Assembly: GCA_014526335.1 (NCBI GenBank)
Contig: JACTAT010000014.1
Coordinates: forward strand, 6,728,393 to 6,792,392
Reading direction: 5' to 3'
Length of the DNA stretch: 64,000 nucleotides
Origin: Chrysaora quinquecirrha
Lineage: Eukaryota; Cnidaria; Scyphozoa; Semaeostomeae; Pelagiidae
Positions 63,401 through 64,000 of this stretch are shown here, one piece after another. The position numbers and the translations under genes were made by a program. The stretch's first letter is position 1. Every line of letters begins with the position of its first letter. The notes beneath the pieces were generated by a model. The model did not search any database and was not told the DNA's origin. It saw only the letters and a program-made list of their open reading frames with translations.

Positions 63401-64000
63401 AGTAATTATTTTTCAAGACAAAAATTAGTTTTCAAAACCCTTTATTTTGGCCGATTTTCGGCCATTTAGCAAGGCTATAGACTTGCCTTTTGGCGATTTT
63501 TGAGGGATATTTTTCCACTTAATTGGACCTAAATTGATAGAAAACACTTTATTTACCCCTAGAGGCTATTCAGGGGTTTTGGTAGGATTTAGTAATTATT
63601 TTTAAGAAAAAACAAGTTTTCAAAACCCTTATTTTGGCCGATTTTCGGCCATTTAGCAAGGCTATAGACTTGCCTTTTGGCGATTTTTGAGGGATATTTT
63701 TCCACTTAATTGGACCTAAATTGATAGAAAAACACTTTATTTACCCCTAGAGGCTATTCAGGGGTTTTGGTAGGATTTAGTAATTATTTTTAAGAAAAAA
63801 CAAGTTTTCAAAACCCTTATTTTGGCCGATTTTCGGCCATTTAGCAAGGCTATAGACTTGCCTTTTGGCGATTTTTGAGGAATATTTTTCCACTTAATTG
63901 GACCTAAATTGATAGAAAAACACTTTATTTACCCCTAGAGGCTATTCAGGGGTTTTTGGTAGGATTTAGTAATTATTTTTTAAGAAAAAAACAAGTTTTC
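45499..64000. repeat. 190-200 bp tandem satellite, about 95 copies, continues past the window
   Basis: Each unit has TTAATTGGACCTAAATTGAT, AGAAAAACACTTTATTTACC, CTAGAGGCTATTCAGGGG, TTGGTAGGATTTAGTAATTA, AAGTTTTCAAAACC, TTTTGGCCGATTTTCGGCC, ATTTAGCAAGGCTATAGACT and GGCGATTTTTGAGGGATA. Spacing of the GGACCT marker is 190-196 bases. The first two or three units (45499-46000) are the most diverged. Near-perfect 6-bp arms in GGCCGATTTTCGGCC form a small hairpin in most units. No gene is present in the array; its open frames (for example 45872, 51417, 55892, 56998) are the same unit read through. The array starts about 225 bases after the C7orf57-like stop. Confidence 0.98.

Overview
The window is animal nuclear DNA: genes split into many short GT-AG exons, introns crowded with foldback MITEs, SINEs and microsatellites, and a long satellite array. 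The mix of genes (an intronless histamine-N-methyltransferase-like gene, a Trio/obscurin-family dual kinase, a C7orf57-like gene) and the style of the small TIR elements suggest an invertebrate, most likely a cnidarian and perhaps an anthozoan. That placement is inference; no search was possible.

Layout. (1) 102-36015, plus strand: the 3' part of one very large gene whose 5' end lies outside the window. I could chain 39 coding exons by splice phase. They encode about 1,940 residues in the order DH, PH, acidic linker, SH3, Ig, Ig, FN3, Ser-rich linker, Ig, kinase 1, linker, Ig, FN3, kinase 2, acidic tail. This is an obscurin/UNC-89-like giant signalling protein with the SH3 placed after the PH, as in Trio/kalirin. 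(2) 4671-5495, minus strand: an intronless methyltransferase gene nested antisense in an intron of the first gene. (3) 36016-37935: intergenic, with polyadenylation signals at the left and an RFX X-box-like motif at 37586. (4) 37936-45273, plus strand: an eight-exon homologue of vertebrate C7orf57. Its introns carry a TIR element with its own small ORF, several MITE and SINE pieces, and a 22-bp minisatellite. (5) 45499-64000: about 95 tandem copies of a 190-200 bp satellite that runs off the right end; I see no gene in it.

The two large genes are independent units as far as the sequence shows. The first would couple Rho-GTPase activation to two MLCK/titin-like kinases on a cytoskeletal scaffold. 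The second is a small protein of unknown function; the possible X-box hints at a ciliary programme.

Three places break reading frame by a single base (14573, about 38709, and the 42120/43306 junction), all in or next to short homopolymers. Homopolymer lengths also shift together from unit to unit across the satellite. Both fit residual consensus errors better than pseudogenes. I found no clear new enzymatic or defence system. The most unusual items are the domain order and duplicated kinases of the giant gene, the nested antisense gene, the ORF-bearing TIR element and the layered repeat structure of the minisatellite and satellite.
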